A stretch of DNA of 64,000 nucleotides from Amphibalanus amphitrite (taxonomy: Eukaryota > Arthropoda > Thecostraca > Balanomorpha > Balanidae): positions 310,001-374,000 of the forward strand of contig NW_024881712.1 of NCBI RefSeq assembly GCF_019059575.1, read 5' to 3'. Made by a program: the position numbers and the translations under genes. Numbering within the stretch: the stretch's first letter is position 1; the number at the start of each line of letters is the position of its first letter. Below, piece after piece: positions 1 through 12,362 of the stretch. The notes beneath the pieces were generated by a model. The model was not told the DNA's origin and made no database searches. It worked only from the letters and a program-made list of their open reading frames with translations.

Positions 1-22
1 CCGCAGAAGTCCTCACCGCAGC

Positions 23-300
23 CATTCCATTCCATTCCATTCCAACTGTTTATTGGTAATACAAATTAAACGCATAATATATAGTAAAATAAGAGGAGGC
101 ACAAAACCCAAAGGGCTTAAGTCTCGGTGCCAACTCTCGTGATGCAGTGCACCAGAAATATGTATAATACTAGCGCAGACACACATACATGCATACTTAC
201 ATACATACACATACATACATACATACATACATACACATACATACAAACATACATACATACGTACATACATACGTACACGCCTGAACACATTTATCATCTC
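23..300 (-). repeat. 3' end of a non-LTR retrotransposon: GGAAT tail, AATAAA and TATG microsatellite
   Basis: Read on the minus strand, the segment runs through a (TATG)n stretch (about 180-275 in plus coordinates), then an AT-rich tract, an AATAAA signal (complement of 49-54), and ends in about four GGAAT repeats (23-43). A short repeat tail after AATAAA is how many CR1/L2-like non-LTR retrotransposons end. It lies directly downstream of the decayed pol at 415-2772 on the same strand, so it is probably that element's 3' UTR. The TATG stretch could instead be the tail of one element next to the end of another. Confidence 0.55.
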
Positions 301-414
301 TCATACTTCGAACATACGCTCAGTCAGAAGGTCGCCCGACCGCCGCCCCGTCGCCGGCCACCGCCCCCGCACGCTCCGCCAGGAGGCCGCGCCCGGCCAG
401 GTCCCTGGATGAAG

Positions 415-2772
415 TTAGGAAACGCATGAGAATCTGTGAGTATCTTGTATAAATTTTTGGAAGTGGCGTGCCACCGCCCGACCGCCGACACCGTCGAGAC
501 CTGAGCCGTGCAGGAGGATTTCCAGTTGGATGGTTTTAGGTTGAAGTGTAAAGTTGGATTGTAGGCTTCGGGATATATTTTGGTTCATTTCGTCTCTTTG
601 TCGTGTGTATAATGGGCATGAGAAGATAAAGTGTGCTGTGCTTTCTTGAGGGAAACCGCACAGACAAGCTGGAGAGTCAGTTTTCTGAATTTTGTATAAA
701 TGAGAATTTGACTGTGTCATGTTAGTCCTTAGTCTGGTGTGAAGAATGTTTAGATTTTTGCTTCCGTGTGAATAATATGTGGGTGGTTTGGATGCCGAAT
801 AATGTTTTTTGATCCACTTGTTGAAGTCTGAGAGGGGCAATTGCTTTGTGGTCTCTGGCAGTGTATTCCATTGTTTTCCACTGAGAGTAAAGAAGGAGCG
901 TTGATGTGTTGTTGTCCGGGTTCGAGCTAAAGTATGGTGTCTAGCGTTTCGAAGTGTCATGTTTATGTCATATTGTCGTGTACGTGGGATGATAGTTGAG
1001 ATATAATTTGGAATATTGTGGTTATCAGGTCTGCTTAATTTGTGATAGAGTGTCTATCGATGTGTTTGTCTTCTGGTTGTCAATTTGTCCCATCCTAATT
1101 CGGTGCGTAGTTTGTCAGATGGTGTTCTAAACAGGGTCCCAGTCGTCAGTCTCGCTATTCTGTTTTGTAACGTCTCCAGTCTAGAAATGTCTCTTAAAGT
1201 GATGTGTCCGTCGTACACAGTGTCTTAATAGTCAAAAATAGGTAAAATGTACGTTTTGTAAATTTGTTCTAGGATATGTCGAGGAAGATATTTTGCAATT
1301 GAATATAATGGGCTGGTATTTTTGTCTATTTTGCTTATAATTTCGTTTACATGTTCGTGGAATCGGAGATCGTGAGAAAACGTCAGTCCAAGGTGTTTAT
1401 GAGTCTCATCTTTCGGTATAGGAGTGTCAGCAAAATGAAGTGTCGGCTGTCGGTGTGACTTTTTAAGTGAGAATGTTTGTTGACTAGTTTTTGCTGAATT
1501 GAATGAAATGGCCCAGTCTTGTCCGTATTTGTAAATTTCGTCTAAGTCTCTTTGTAAGGTCGTTTGGGTGTTTTGTAGTGTGTCTGGTGAGTGGGAGGCA
1601 TATAAAGAGGTGTCGTCTGCGAATAATAAAATGTCGTATGTGCGTTTTGATAGATCGTTTAGATAAATTAGTGCTAGAAGAGGTCCAAGTACCGATCCCT
1701 GGGGGCATCCTGCGTTAATTTTGCGTTGTTGAGAAAAGGAATTTCGAATTTGTACTCGTTGTAATCTGTTACTAAGGTAAGATTTTAGCCAGTGGAGAAG
1801 TGTTCCTGAAATTCCGAATTCATTTTCGCATTTATATAGTAATCCTTTATGCCAGATCTTGTCAAAATATTTCGAGATGTCTAGGTACCTATATTGCCGT
1901 GAAGTCTTGTCCGGTATCTAAAGCTTTATATATAATAGGTTGTGTGTTAAGTAATGAAGTTGAAGTTCGGTGCCATGTTTTTTGCGGTAGCCACTTTGTT
2001 TATCTGTCAAAAGGTCGTGTTCTGTAATGTGTCCGTAAATTTGCCTGTATACAATTTTTTCGAAATTTTTTAGAAATGGCCGATAATATGTTTATGGGCC
2101 GGTAGCAAGTTGGATCAAAAGGGGACCCTTTATTTTTGAAAATTGGTTTGATGTTCGCCTTTTTTAGCTCGTCTGGATAAATGCCTATTGATAATGATTT
2201 GTTAAATAGTTGAGACAGTGGTTTTGCAATTAGGAGAGCTGTTAGTTTTAAGAACTTTACGGGAAGGCCGTCTGGTCCGGTAGATTTGTTGATGTCTAGA
2301 GAGTTAAGTATTTGAAGTACTTCATGTTCGTCAGTCGTAATGTTGTCGAGGGCTGGTATCGGAGTCATGTCTGCGGTGGTTGTCGGTGGAAGTCGTGTGT
2401 CTGGTATGTCAAGTGTGGATTGTAGAGCAAAATGTTCGTTTCGTAGTGTCGCCTTGTCTTGTTCGTCGTTTATTATTGTACCGTCACGTCCGAGAAGTGG
2501 TGGAATTGTGTTATTTTGTTTTCTCCCTGTTATTGAGGCAAGTGTTTTATGATATTTGTGTAAGTTTTGTTTATCGTTCAATAACTTTTGCACCTCTCTT
2601 TGCATGTACTCGTTTTTTAACCGTCTGTTTATTGCTGTGACTAAGTTACGTTGACACCTCCATCTCGTCCAGTTACTTTCAGTTTGTGTTTCCTTTGCTA
2701 GTTTAAACAGTCTATCCCTTTTACGTATGGTTCTTTTCAGCTCTGATGTTATCCAGTATTTGTCATTTTTCT
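415..2772 (-). pseudogene. Decayed non-LTR retrotransposon pol (linker, reverse transcriptase, C-terminal zinc motif)
   Basis: The minus strand holds the second half of a non-LTR retrotransposon polyprotein. From the 5' side: a linker of about 250 codons (2000-2770) with the usual WIT..LK..I..R start and the phrase STGPDGLP; then reverse transcriptase with CYRPI, a first catalytic block reading DISKYFD (near 1880), GCPQGSVLGPLL and FADDTSLY (near 1600-1710); then a C-terminal part with a C-C-G...H...C zinc-like motif (near 600-660). Frameshifts near 2070 and in-frame stops (for example near 1225 and about 1060) break it. The endonuclease is missing. The whole resembles the CR1/L2/Jockey group. 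It makes no functional protein; the element is 5' truncated and old. Confidence 0.85.
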
Positions 2773-2887
2773 TGCGGCCTACCTCGGCTCGGGCGAGCTG
2801 CCGGACTGCTGAGCCTGGACAGCCGCTCAACAGGCGGCTGTCCAGGCTCAGCAGTCCGGCAGCTCGCCCGAGCCGAGGTAGGCCGCA
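2773..2887. repeat. Perfect palindrome with 54-bp arms and a 7-nt loop
   Basis: Positions 2773-2826 are the exact reverse complement of 2834-2887, with 2827-2833 as loop. The arms are GC-rich and show no mismatch. The palindrome sits where the minus-strand non-LTR coding similarity stops. The perfection implies either a very recent origin (for example template switching during reverse transcription) or an assembly or library artefact. Confidence 0.9.
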
Positions 2888-3110
2888 GGCGGCCCGCCAC
2901 GCCGAGCCACTAACGCGGGCAGACGATCACTGGCGGCGGCCGCACCGCTCGGCAGCCGCACCGCTCGGCAGCCGCACCGCTCGTCAACACGGGCAGACGA
3001 ACGACGGCGGCCGCACTACTCGGCGACCGCACCAACCCGTCAACACGGGCAGACGCACGACGGCGGCCGCACTACTCGGCGACCGCACCACCTGGCAGCA
3101 GCACCAGCTG
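2888..3110. repeat. GC-rich tandem repeat, unit about 56 bp
   Basis: The phrase GGGCAGACGA/C recurs at 2917, 2991 and 3047, followed each time by GGCGGCCGCAC and CTCGGC. The last two units are 56 bp apart. The first is longer (74 bp) because an 18-bp sub-unit, CAGCCGCACCGCTCGG, is repeated inside it. No gene is seen. Confidence 0.75.
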
Positions 3111-4097
3111 GCATCTGCTCCGCTGCTCCTCGAAGTCAGGAACGGAACGACAGAGCCTCATCTTGAGCCTGAAGTTGGCGTCCTCGACCCGGAGATCCTT
3201 GAAGCTGGCGCCGGGCCGGGAGCCTCGAAGCTGGCCTCGAGCACCGGAGAACCTCGAAACTGTTGCCGCCGCAGGTCCGAAGCTCATCTCGGAAACGCGC
3301 TCGTTGCTCTTTTTGTTTATTAGAGGCAAACAAAACGGTTTCTGGAAGAAAAATAAACAAACATACACGTTAACATCCAAACCAAACCGAGGAAACAAAA
3401 AACAAACAAATACAAATGAGCATTAACATAAATTCAAGCAGGCGAGCGCTACAAAATGTCAACATGTCAGCACATCTTTCCTTACCGAGGTTGTATTCCT
3501 TTCGCTTCCCGCGACGACAGCGCAACACTCCGAACACGCGTACAAAGACATCTAGGTATGCAGACTGCGCGTTCCCGGCAGCCGCGCGCCCCGGGTCGGC
3601 CCGGTCACGTGATACCGCCCGGGGTCATCACGTGGATCACGTGGCGCCCGCATCCACAGCCAATCACGAGGCCAGCGCCCGCCCGCCGAACAAAGACGCA
3701 AATAAATCTTGATAACGAAACGAAAAGGCGCAAAACATAAAAACACTAAAATAAAGGCAAATAAAAACTCAAGCGCCCGCAAGGCGCTTACATATATAAA
3801 AACGACAATATATTAATTGTGTATTTGAATATATTGTCGTTTTTTATATTTACATGTACGGTGTCATATTTACGTGTTTGTCATGTAGGGCTGTTCACCT
3901 TGACGTCGCAGACTCCATGTGTACTGACTCTCCATGTGTACTGCCAGCACTCCATGTCCCTCCTGTCAGGCAAGGCCCTATATACTAGGTAGGGTCGTCC
4001 GGGGATTCTACCTTTTTGTGACGTCAGCTCGTGACGTCATTTGGAGTCAAGTCTCGAAGCCCCGTTCAATCCCCATGTAAATGAGCGATTTTTGAAG
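3111..4097. other. No gene seen; one AT-rich hairpin at 3798-3844
   Basis: This stretch has short GAAGCTGGC-type internal repeats (3160-3260) and several TGACGTCA-like palindromes near 4020-4040. It also has a hairpin whose arms 3798-3814 and 3828-3844 pair perfectly over 17 bp (ACGACAATATATT type) around a 13-nt loop. Open frames here are short and have no recognisable domain. Confidence 0.6.
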
Positions 4098-4805
4098 CAC
4101 TGTAGCAGGGGCGTAATCACTCCTCAAAAAATGGGCTGGAAATAACTCCCTCCGGGGGCGGCATTAACCCTCGCCGGCCGAGGGGGGGGGGGCGGGTGCC
4201 CCCCCATAGGGTTTTTTCGCGATAGCTCCGAACACGCCGGCGATAGAGAGCTGAAACTTGGCATACCTGACCTTTGATTCAAGCCGGATCTTTTGACACC
4301 AACCGCATTTGCGGGTCAGGTCAGGTCACTGACTTATGATGTCATAAGTGAATCTCTGCACGGTCTTCAGATGTCGCAACTTCGCAACGCCCTCACTGCC
4401 AGAGGAGCTTTCACAGGGAAATGAAACTTGCAGGACCTAGTATCCATTAGGAAACTAACAACTTGTATATCTCGGATTTTTCCTAAAGGTCATATGAGGT
4501 CAGGTCATTTTCGTGACCTCACCATTATAAGTCAATGGGGCAAAATGAAAACTGCTATTCTGGCGCCGGGAACGATCTCCAACTATCTCAAGCACACAGA
4601 ATCGTGATTTCATGCACTCCTTGCAAGGTTCCGTGCGTCACTTTTGCAATGTTGACCTTTCATGACGTCATTTATGACGTCATTAGGGTCATATTAGTTT
4701 TTCGTCAATAACTCCCGATCAAATTGAGCTAGCGGGTCGGGAAAGCCAGCAATGGACTCAGGAAGACCTGCCGAATCGAATGATATGCAATATGACCTCA
4801 TTCGA

Positions 4806-6196
4806 TTGTAAATTTGCAAATTTTGAGCTATCTAAATAGTAACAACATTCTGACTCCTACCCAGTTCGCCTATCGCCCTGCCCACTCGACGGAGGGTGCT
4901 GCGCTCTGTCTAGCCAGCCGTATAGCTCACAACACCGATCGTGGCATGGTCACATCGGTGACGTCACTGGACCTCAGTAAGGCGTTCGATTGTGTCCAGC
5001 GTGGTGCACTGATGTCCAAGCTAGGATGGTATGGGGTATCGACCCATTGGCTGGGGAGCTATTTCGCGAATCGGACGCAGACCGTGAAGGGGGGAACCAG
5101 CATCGAGGAGGTGCCGTTTGGTGTGGTCCAAGGCGGAACTTTGGGTCCCACCATGTTCAACCTGTTCATGAATGACCTTGTGGGCCATATTCAGTTCGGC
5201 TGGCTATCTAGTTATGCGGACGACAGCCAGCTAGTGCATTGTGCTGGACCTGATAATGTGACGCAGCTCAAACGTCACATAGAGTCCGACTTAGTTCAAC
5301 TGTCTCGGTGGTTTCGCTGTAACGGGCTCAAAGTAAACCCCACTAAGACCGAGTTCCTGCTGGCTGGAACCCCAGCAAACACCGCAAGCGTATCAGATTT
5401 AGTTGTGAACTTTGATGGTGTGTCACTTCAGCACTCAGAAAGCATCAAGATCTTAGGTGTCCAATTCGACTGTCACTTAAACTGGGAAAAACAGGTTAGC
5501 TCAGTGGCACAGAAGTGTAGTGGTGCTATTGTTTCTATTCGGAAATTGAATTTACCTCGGGAGACAACCAAAATGTTGATTCAGGCGCTGGTGTTCCCCA
5601 CACTCATGTACTGTCTTCCTGTTTGGGCCCCCAAATCAAAGACTCTCAGGAAACGGATCGAGAAGGTGTTAAATTTCGCAGTCAGAACTGTCACAGGGCT
5701 CCGTAAATTTGACCGCGTCACGGAAGCCCGATTGGAGCTAGGCTGGCCTACGTTCGACGCGATGATCGATCTGCGCGATGTGCAGCGAATCTATCATGTA
5801 ATGCGGCAGAGGGACGCATCTCGGCAGCTGAGGGCACTCGTTGAGACTCGGTCACAGGTATCGCTGAGACTGACGCGCTCCACCGCTGATGATACTATGC
5901 TACAAATCCCTAGGTGTCGTCTGCAGTGCACAAAAATGTCGTTCCCTCACCGAGCCATTGCGACTTGGAACCGCCTGCCACCGGATGTGAGGCAGTCGAG
6001 GGCGGCCAAGTTCAAGCGAAGCATACGCAGTTGTTTGGCGTCCAAATGATCCCGATAGGTATGTCAGTGTGGCTGTGTGACCTCTTACAATGATCTGCTC
6101 GCTTCATATTTTAACTTACTTTAATTGTGCTTGACGCTGGAGTGTAAGTGCCTGTGTGGTTTCTCCAAAGATAAGCAATACATACATACATACATA
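4806..6196 (+). mobile_element. 5'-truncated non-LTR retrotransposon with ATAC tail
   Basis: The insertion is flanked by a 7-bp duplication, CATTCGA (4799-4805 and 6197-6203), and interrupts the TTAA-type element. Joining the flanks restores the sequence seen uninterrupted at 57822-57860. It contains the 3' half of an RT frame, a 3' UTR of about 130 bp and a (ATAC)n tail (about 6178-6196). The RT frame is intact to its stop, so this is a young copy that lost its 5' part on insertion, as is usual for target-primed reverse transcription. Confidence 0.9.
4814..6049 (+). CDS. Partial reverse transcriptase of a non-LTR retrotransposon
   Basis: This is an uninterrupted frame of 411 codons ending in TGA. 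The first codon is TTG, not a real start: the frame is open back to the insertion junction at 4806, so the N-terminal endonuclease and first RT blocks are missing. Visible RT motifs: YRPAHST (residues 20-26), the first catalytic aspartate in DLSKAFD (53-59), VVQGGTLGP (104-112) and the catalytic YADD (134-137), then the thumb region and a C-terminal segment with the phrase WNRLPPDVR found in CR1/L2/Jockey-group elements. RT would copy the element's RNA at the target site. This copy cannot move by itself. Confidence 0.88.
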   Translation: MQILSYLNSNNILTPTQFAYRPAHSTEGAALCLASRIAHNTDRGMVTSVTSLDLSKAFDCVQRGALMSKLGWYGVSTHWLGSYFANRTQTVKGGTSIEEVPFGVVQGGTLGPTMFNLFMNDLVGHIQFGWLSSYADDSQLVHCAGPDNVTQLKRHIESDLVQLSRWFRCNGLKVNPTKTEFLLAGTPANTASVSDLVVNFDGVSLQHSESIKILGVQFDCHLNWEKQVSSVAQKCSGAIVSIRKLNLPRETTKMLIQALVFPTLMYCLPVWAPKSKTLRKRIEKVLNFAVRTVTGLRKFDRVTEARLELGWPTFDAMIDLRDVQRIYHVMRQRDASRQLRALVETRSQVSLRLTRSTADDTMLQIPRCRLQCTKMSFPHRAIATWNRLPPDVRQSRAAKFKRSIRSCLASK

Positions 6197-6899
6197 CATT
6201 CGACCAACTTCGTGACCTAGGGGCGCTGACCTGACCGTGACCCGAGGTCAACACCCTAAGTTGACCTCATCCAAACAAAACGTATATCATTCGACGCGCC
6301 TGAGCAAGGCGAACACGATGCTGCCAAAATCGCGGCTCTGCGGCCATTTTTGAAGACCTCACAAAGACCTCACCCACTCAAGGGCCCCACAGTAGACCGA
6401 GGACTCTTTCAAGTGCTCAGCTTTACTCTTGAGTCTTGCTGCGCGCTCAGGGCACTACTCGTTGGCTCGGAATGCTTACATCAAGCAATCACACAGGGCC
6501 ATTTCGCGACTTCGATGGTTGTTTGCGATCAGAGCGTCTCACCTGACGCTCTCATGGGCTGATTTCGCATAGGCGAATCCCTTAGACTTATCGAGCCCAA
6601 AATGTAACACTTTGTGTTGGGCAGCATACAGAGCCCGCCAAAACGTGCGCACGTCCTTCATTTGCGCACGTTAAGAGTAGCAACCAAACTGTGATACCTA
6701 GCCATGGAATTATGAATCCCCGGTCCGCACGATGTTCACCTATCGGAGACGTTTCAGCACAATTCGCCAAGGCAATGCGTAGTTATTATATGTAAACAGC
6801 AGCAATTTAAGCACCCCTGACTGAGCTATCGCCGAAATATTCGCCAGGGTTAGGGGCGAAAAACGCCCCCCCCCCCGGGCCAGCGAGGGCTATCATTCC

Positions 6900-7615
6900 G
6901 GGGAGAGGTGGCACAGCGCCTGACGAGAGCAGCACAGACGTCGATGGAGCGTTATAGGGAGGGGCGAATCATTAAACGTTTTGACGCATTCTGGGAAGGG
7001 GATGCGCGTAAGGGCAGATGAAGGCGTCTGGGGAGGGGCGGCACGTAGCGGCGGCAAGGTGCTTTGGGAGGGTGGCGCCGACAGCGATAGAGCATTGTGG
7101 GGAGTGGCGGCTTGTTGAGGGCGGCGGGGTGTTGTGGCGAGGGGCGGCACATAGTGGGCGCCAAGATACTCTGGGGAGGGCGGCAAGGCGTTTACGGAGG
7201 GCGGCACAGACGGTGGTAAAGCGTTGTGGGGAGGGGCGGCACATTGGGGGCGGCGGGGTTTGTGGTGAGGGGCGGCACATAGAGGGCGCCAAGGCACTTC
7301 GGGGGGTGGGGGCACATATGGCGATAGAGCATTGGGGGGGGGGCGGCTTATTGAGGGCGGCGGGAAGTTGTGGCGAGGGCAGCACATAGAGAGCGCCGAG
7401 GTACTCTGGGGAGGGCGGCACAGACGGCGATAGAGCTATATGCGGAGGGGCGGCACATTGAGTGCGGCGGGGTTCTGTGAGGGGCGGCACATAGAGAGCT
7501 CCGAGGAACTTGAGGGGAAGTTGGTGCGGAGGGGCGGAAGGACATCTGGGAGGGGCGGCGTGTAGAGGGCACCTAGTTATTTTAGTGAGGAGCGGCACGT
7601 TGAGGTCAGGCGTAT
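6900..7615. repeat. G-rich minisatellite inside hAT-type element 1
   Basis: Degenerate units of roughly 30-60 bp repeat from about 6900 to 7605, built from GGGGAGGGGCGGCAC, CATAGAGGGCGCCAAGG and GGCGATAGAGC. Because they lack stops on the minus strand, they produce long proline-rich open frames, which I do not regard as genes. Its edge is cut by the giant LTR element at 7616. Confidence 0.8.
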
Positions 7616-8514
7616 TGTGATGTTGCCCCCTGGGGGTCCGGAAGCGGTGGGGAGTATGTTTAAAAAAAAAATTATTGTTTAATAAATTTTCGTCCATCGG
7701 GGTTGTTTTTCTTTCCGAGGTGGTTGCCGACCTGCGCCATCCTCTGGAACAACTTCAGGTGAGTGTTTTCGGCTGGTAGATCCTCAAAGGGTTGATTAAT
7801 GAGTTGATTTTCTTGCTGTTTGATTTCTCTCTTGTTCAACGTAATTACACACCCATTTCCAATTGCTGATCGGTCCGTTGGTTTCAAGCTGACCGATTCC
7901 TTTCCGCCACCGTTCCTTGCGCCTGGGGCTCGTCACAAACAATATTTATAATGAGGCTGGCTTGTCGCTTGTCAACATATAGTCTTCACTGCCTAGGATG
8001 GTATCTGTCTCATAAGGAATTTAGGACACGGATGTCTCCCCAAAGCATATAATTTTTGATGCCTCCCTTGAGGACATAACCTGAAGCCACCATCTGATAC
8101 CTGATAGCTACCCACCATTCTCTCCCTTTCTAATGCCTATCATCCCAAAGATAATCGAGTACATCCCCATTTAATGTCGCCCTCAATGCTGAGATTAGAT
8201 CTCCCGCTGGTCCTTACACTATATGACGCATACCTCAATCTCCCTCAGACTCACTCTCTTTGTCATACCTCTCTCATCCCACTACAATAAATTTTTTGAT
8301 CCCGCGTCGACCTCTCAGTCCTTCCCAGCAATTGTTCTAACTCCCTCCAGCGGTACATATCAGGGACAATAAACGCAATTTGTTCAATAGACTCCGTGAT
8401 TAGTGTGAATTTCATCTAAGCTTACTCTTACCTCCCAACGACTTATCGCGCCCCATTCCAACATTGGAATCGTGTGTGCTCTTCCTAGCACCTCTTGGGC
8501 TCCCTGGCCCAATA

Positions 8515-8770
8515 TCCTCGAACACCTACATCACTTGACCCTGATTACTTGTCTAAAGGTGCAACGCAGGTAGCGATTACATTATTAGCGTTCGTCGATG
8601 GGTGTGATTGGTTCAATCAATCTCTGCCGGCCCACTCTCTTCGAACACCTACATCATTGACCCCGATTACTTGTCTAAAGATATGACGCGGGTAGCGTCA
8701 GTTATTAGCGTTCCTCGGTGACTATGATTGGTTCGTCAACCCCTGCCGCTCACGGCACATCTCTGTCTCC
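8515..8770. repeat. Two-copy tandem repeat, unit about 130 bp, inside the LTR
   Basis: The phrase TCGAACACCTACATCA, followed by TTGACCC, GATTACTTGTCTAAAG, TAGCG and TTATTAGCGTTC, occurs at about 8518 and again at about 8640. The pair is present in the other LTR at about 20675-20927. Confidence 0.8.
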
Positions 8771-11700
8771 CTACTAAAAATATCCGCGGCCGGACGTTGG
8801 TTACTGACCCTTGCAGCCCTTCTGTGAGAGACCGTCTTACGCGTTTTCACCTAACGAACCGGTGGACACAAGCCTGCTGCCCCGGCGACCGCAGTCTCTT
8901 TGGGCTCGAACAGGTCCCTACCCTCTCATACAGCCATGGCACCCGCGAGTGGCGCCTTTCAATCATTGACCGGTGTGATTCGAAAGACTCCATGACTTAT
9001 CTAACCTTCAATTTTATCCGAAGTCGCGGAAGTTTGTCCTACAGATGTGTGTTCACGCGCGTTAGCTTCATGAGTGATACATGCTGTGGCCTTCCAACGA
9101 TGGGCTTAATCACTTACCTCATCTCGGCGGTATTAATCCTTCGCCCAATTCTCTATCATTTTCGTATTTGTCACTCACCTTCGGCAGTGTGCTCCCTCGT
9201 CCTGTCTCTGTCTCTTTCTGACTCACCTCTCCGCTTGGGCGTCTTATGGCGTTCTTTGTTCTGATATCTGCCTAACATGTTTACTTACTTCCTCCGTAAC
9301 GTGAGACAGTTCCAATCCTAGTAGACTTAGACGTATCGGCAGAGTCAAAAACACATGAAAGTGTTGCAACATACCTCCTCTTCGGCTAGCATCCATCCTT
9401 AGATCTTTCCTCCTTGTGTAATTCCGGTTTCAATAGCTATCGACCACTTCAGAGTTACTCCTTCTGTATCTCCTTACCTGTCTGATCCGTAGAATCCCTT
9501 CAGTCCATGTGCGCACCGCTGCGCGGTACGAATCAATTGTTACCCGCGACATGAGCAAAAAAAAATCATTGGATAGAGAAATCTGCGCCGCCAAATGCTC
9601 AGACCATCTACTACTCCTTTCATCTACACGATATTTACGCCTATCAGCCGAAACGTCTCCACCGCAGCTTGCTATATTCACTCAGTGACGTCATACTCCA
9701 GGAAACAGACTGTGTTTACACTTGTTGATCAGTAATGACGTCATAAGATCGTGTCGTCGGCGGTTTGGTACATCCTGAGTTCTCATCGTCTAACCTTGGA
9801 CACGCCAACTTTTGGTCGGAATTTCAACTTGACTCTCTTGAGTGTTCCCCGTGGTTTCAATGAAGCAATTCTCGGTAGTGCCCAACCATTTGTGATCATG
9901 AATATTTTTTATGTGGATTGTTGTCTGGCGTCCCTCGCCACGCTGTCGCAAATTTCTCTGGGGTCGTAAGTATTTGCATCAAGGGAACTCTAAGGTAGTG
10001 CGCCGGATTAGTCTCAATTTGGCATTTCGGTTTAAAGACAATCCAAATCATGTGATTTCATGTTATGCCACCGAACCGATTTTAAGAATCAAGTTCATAA
10101 TGCAGATTTTTATTGACATACTGGTCCAGATGATTTATTTAATTTGCAATGGACAATCAACTTGTGATGTTCTAATTTAAGGTAGCTCGGTTTACCGATT
10201 GCTATGGTGTTGAAGGTATACAGATTTGGCAAATTTGGTATCCAATTATTCAAATGGGGGGACATCAGCAATGGGAAATGGCTATATCAAATCAGAGACA
10301 GGAGCAGTAAATTACATTAAGCTAATGGGGAACTGACCATTGGAGAATGATGCTAATTTTTAAACTAAATTGAGGGCTCGGCAAAGACTGGTGTAATCAA
10401 TAGTACGCTCATTGCCATTCCTCCAGTGCTAATGGTAATTTGATTTATTTACCTAGTGGGTACTTTTGCTGGCAAACCTGCTATTATAATTTCAGTCAAG
10501 GTAGCTGTCCAGGATAGAGGACAATCCGATAGACAGCCCTTCGTTGTATCTGTTCCGCCACCTGACAGAGTTTGTCATGTTCAATGATGCCTTAAAAATT
10601 GTCAATTCCAGGATGTTAAGTGAAACCGCACTGGTTTGAAACTGTTGTGCTAGCATCCAAGGCCAGATATGAGATCAGTTGTGACCTGAGGGGTCAATGG
10701 TCATTGACATTGAAATTCCATGTTCAATAGATCATGTCAATAGAAAGAGATCTACTAACGGATGTTACTGGGAATAATATGACTTGAATTGTTGCATGTT
10801 ACTGATTTATCATCTGAATTCATTAATTTCAGCGTATCCCTCTAAAACTTTGTAAGTACAGTTGTCAGTGGCTTTCACACCACGCATGACATGAGATGAA
10901 TGTCCTAGGCTTGGGGTGGCAATGACCTTTGCCATTTTTGTTGTACATGTTTGTTAGGGAATGACACTAGAAATGTGACTGGGGTGGGTGTAATTTCCTC
11001 ACAAGTCCCTGGTGCTGCTCAATTGAATCTAACGCCATCCGACTCAGTCATGGTGACTTTCTGTCTCTCAATTTCTAAGTTTTAGTGATGCGCGCTCAAT
11101 CATAACACAATTAGTCTCCCCATTCCTGTTTTAGCCTATAATTGTCTGCTAACCTGATGTTAACCTGATTCGCGATGTAGAGTTTGGTTTCGACTGACAA
11201 AGGTAACCAGTTTCTCCCAGAATTAAACCGTAGAGTTGTTCACCAAGATTTACTAAAATTTGATCATATGTGACTGCCGTCTATTTCTCCCCTTTTTGAC
11301 CACCCGCAAATTTGTCCGTCCTTTCTACTGAGGTCAGCGTGGGTCAATCGTTGAAAGAAGGTTCGTCCAGCTGTCTTAACAGATAATTTCTTTCTCTCAG
11401 CAGGTCCATATTGGTGCATTGTTCGCGGTGCGGCTGAGGGCCGGTGACCAGCGCTCTTTCCGATCCAGCGGCGAGGGACCGGGTTGTACTCGAGATTCAA
11501 CTGCCCTTGCCGTTGGCCTTATCTGGGTTATATTAACATGACGGTCACTTTGCCTGCTGGTTAAATGAGTTATCACGCCTTACTTGAAAGGACTAAGGGT
11601 TTCAACAAATTGAACGTAATTACATGCAATGATCTCTAAATGCTAATTCCTTTGAGAATGTGCCCGGCGATCAAAAGCTATCTTGTTTGATTCCCTCATT

Positions 11701-12074
11701 TGTTAGATGTTGAAACGAAGTTGAAACTCAGACCTTTGGTTTGCTGTTGGTCTGAGTCCTTTAAACAAAAGATATTTCATCGAATCTATACGATATCTGT
11801 AATTTAAGCCAACGCAGAGAGTTAGGTGATAACCATTTAAAATGCTTGTAGTTATGAGCTTAGCTGTGACATGACCTGGTTCCACACCTGACCAGCGACC
11901 ATTCTCGACTCATCGACTCATCGAGCGTCGACTCATCGACGCTTTTGGCGCCGCCTGATGGATGTAGTTGTAGGCTATACTGGCTAGGTGGCGGTAGAGT
12001 GCTACGCATCTAATTTGTACCAAAACCTTTCATTTATGGGGTCGATCTTTGTAACGATTGAATTAAACGTTTGC

Positions 12075-12078
<4 letters not shown>

Positions 12079-12149
<71 letters not shown>

Positions 12150-12155
12150 CACTCA

Positions 12156-12229
<74 letters not shown>

Positions 12230-12274
12230 CACTCACTCTCTCGCTTACTCACTCTCTCACTCACTCACCTTCTC

Positions 12275-12343
<69 letters not shown>

Positions 12344-12362
12344 CACTCTCTCCCTCTCACTA
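12079..12362. repeat. (CT)n microsatellite in the LTR of element 1
   Basis: About 280 bp of almost pure CT, broken by a few CGCTCACTCA interruptions. The matching tract in the other LTR (about 24236-24568) is 48 bp longer with an otherwise similar interruption pattern, as expected from slippage after or during insertion. Confidence 0.97.

Larger units (their letters stand above)
4164..6893 (+). mobile_element. TTAA-type non-autonomous DNA transposon (family A), carrying a non-LTR insertion
   Basis: After TTAA (4164-4167) the body starts CCCTCGCCGGCCGAGG, followed by a run of G and then a run of C. The sequence from 4168 to 4805 and from 6197 to about 6345 closely matches 57206-57990, the complete copy of this family. 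The right terminus near 6889 (GCGAGGG) is diverged and followed by CTAT rather than TTAA. About 500 bp before it is unlike the complete copy, so this copy is partly rearranged. TTAA targets and CCC-starting ends recall piggyBac-like elements, but no transposase is visible. Confidence 0.7.

Noticed and set aside
4814..6049. Complete retrotransposon gene starting at 4814
   Set aside because: The first codon is TTG at a truncation junction, and the endonuclease and first RT blocks are missing.
6893..7697. Proline-rich proteins on the minus strand
   Set aside because: They are translations of the G-rich minisatellite and have no domains.
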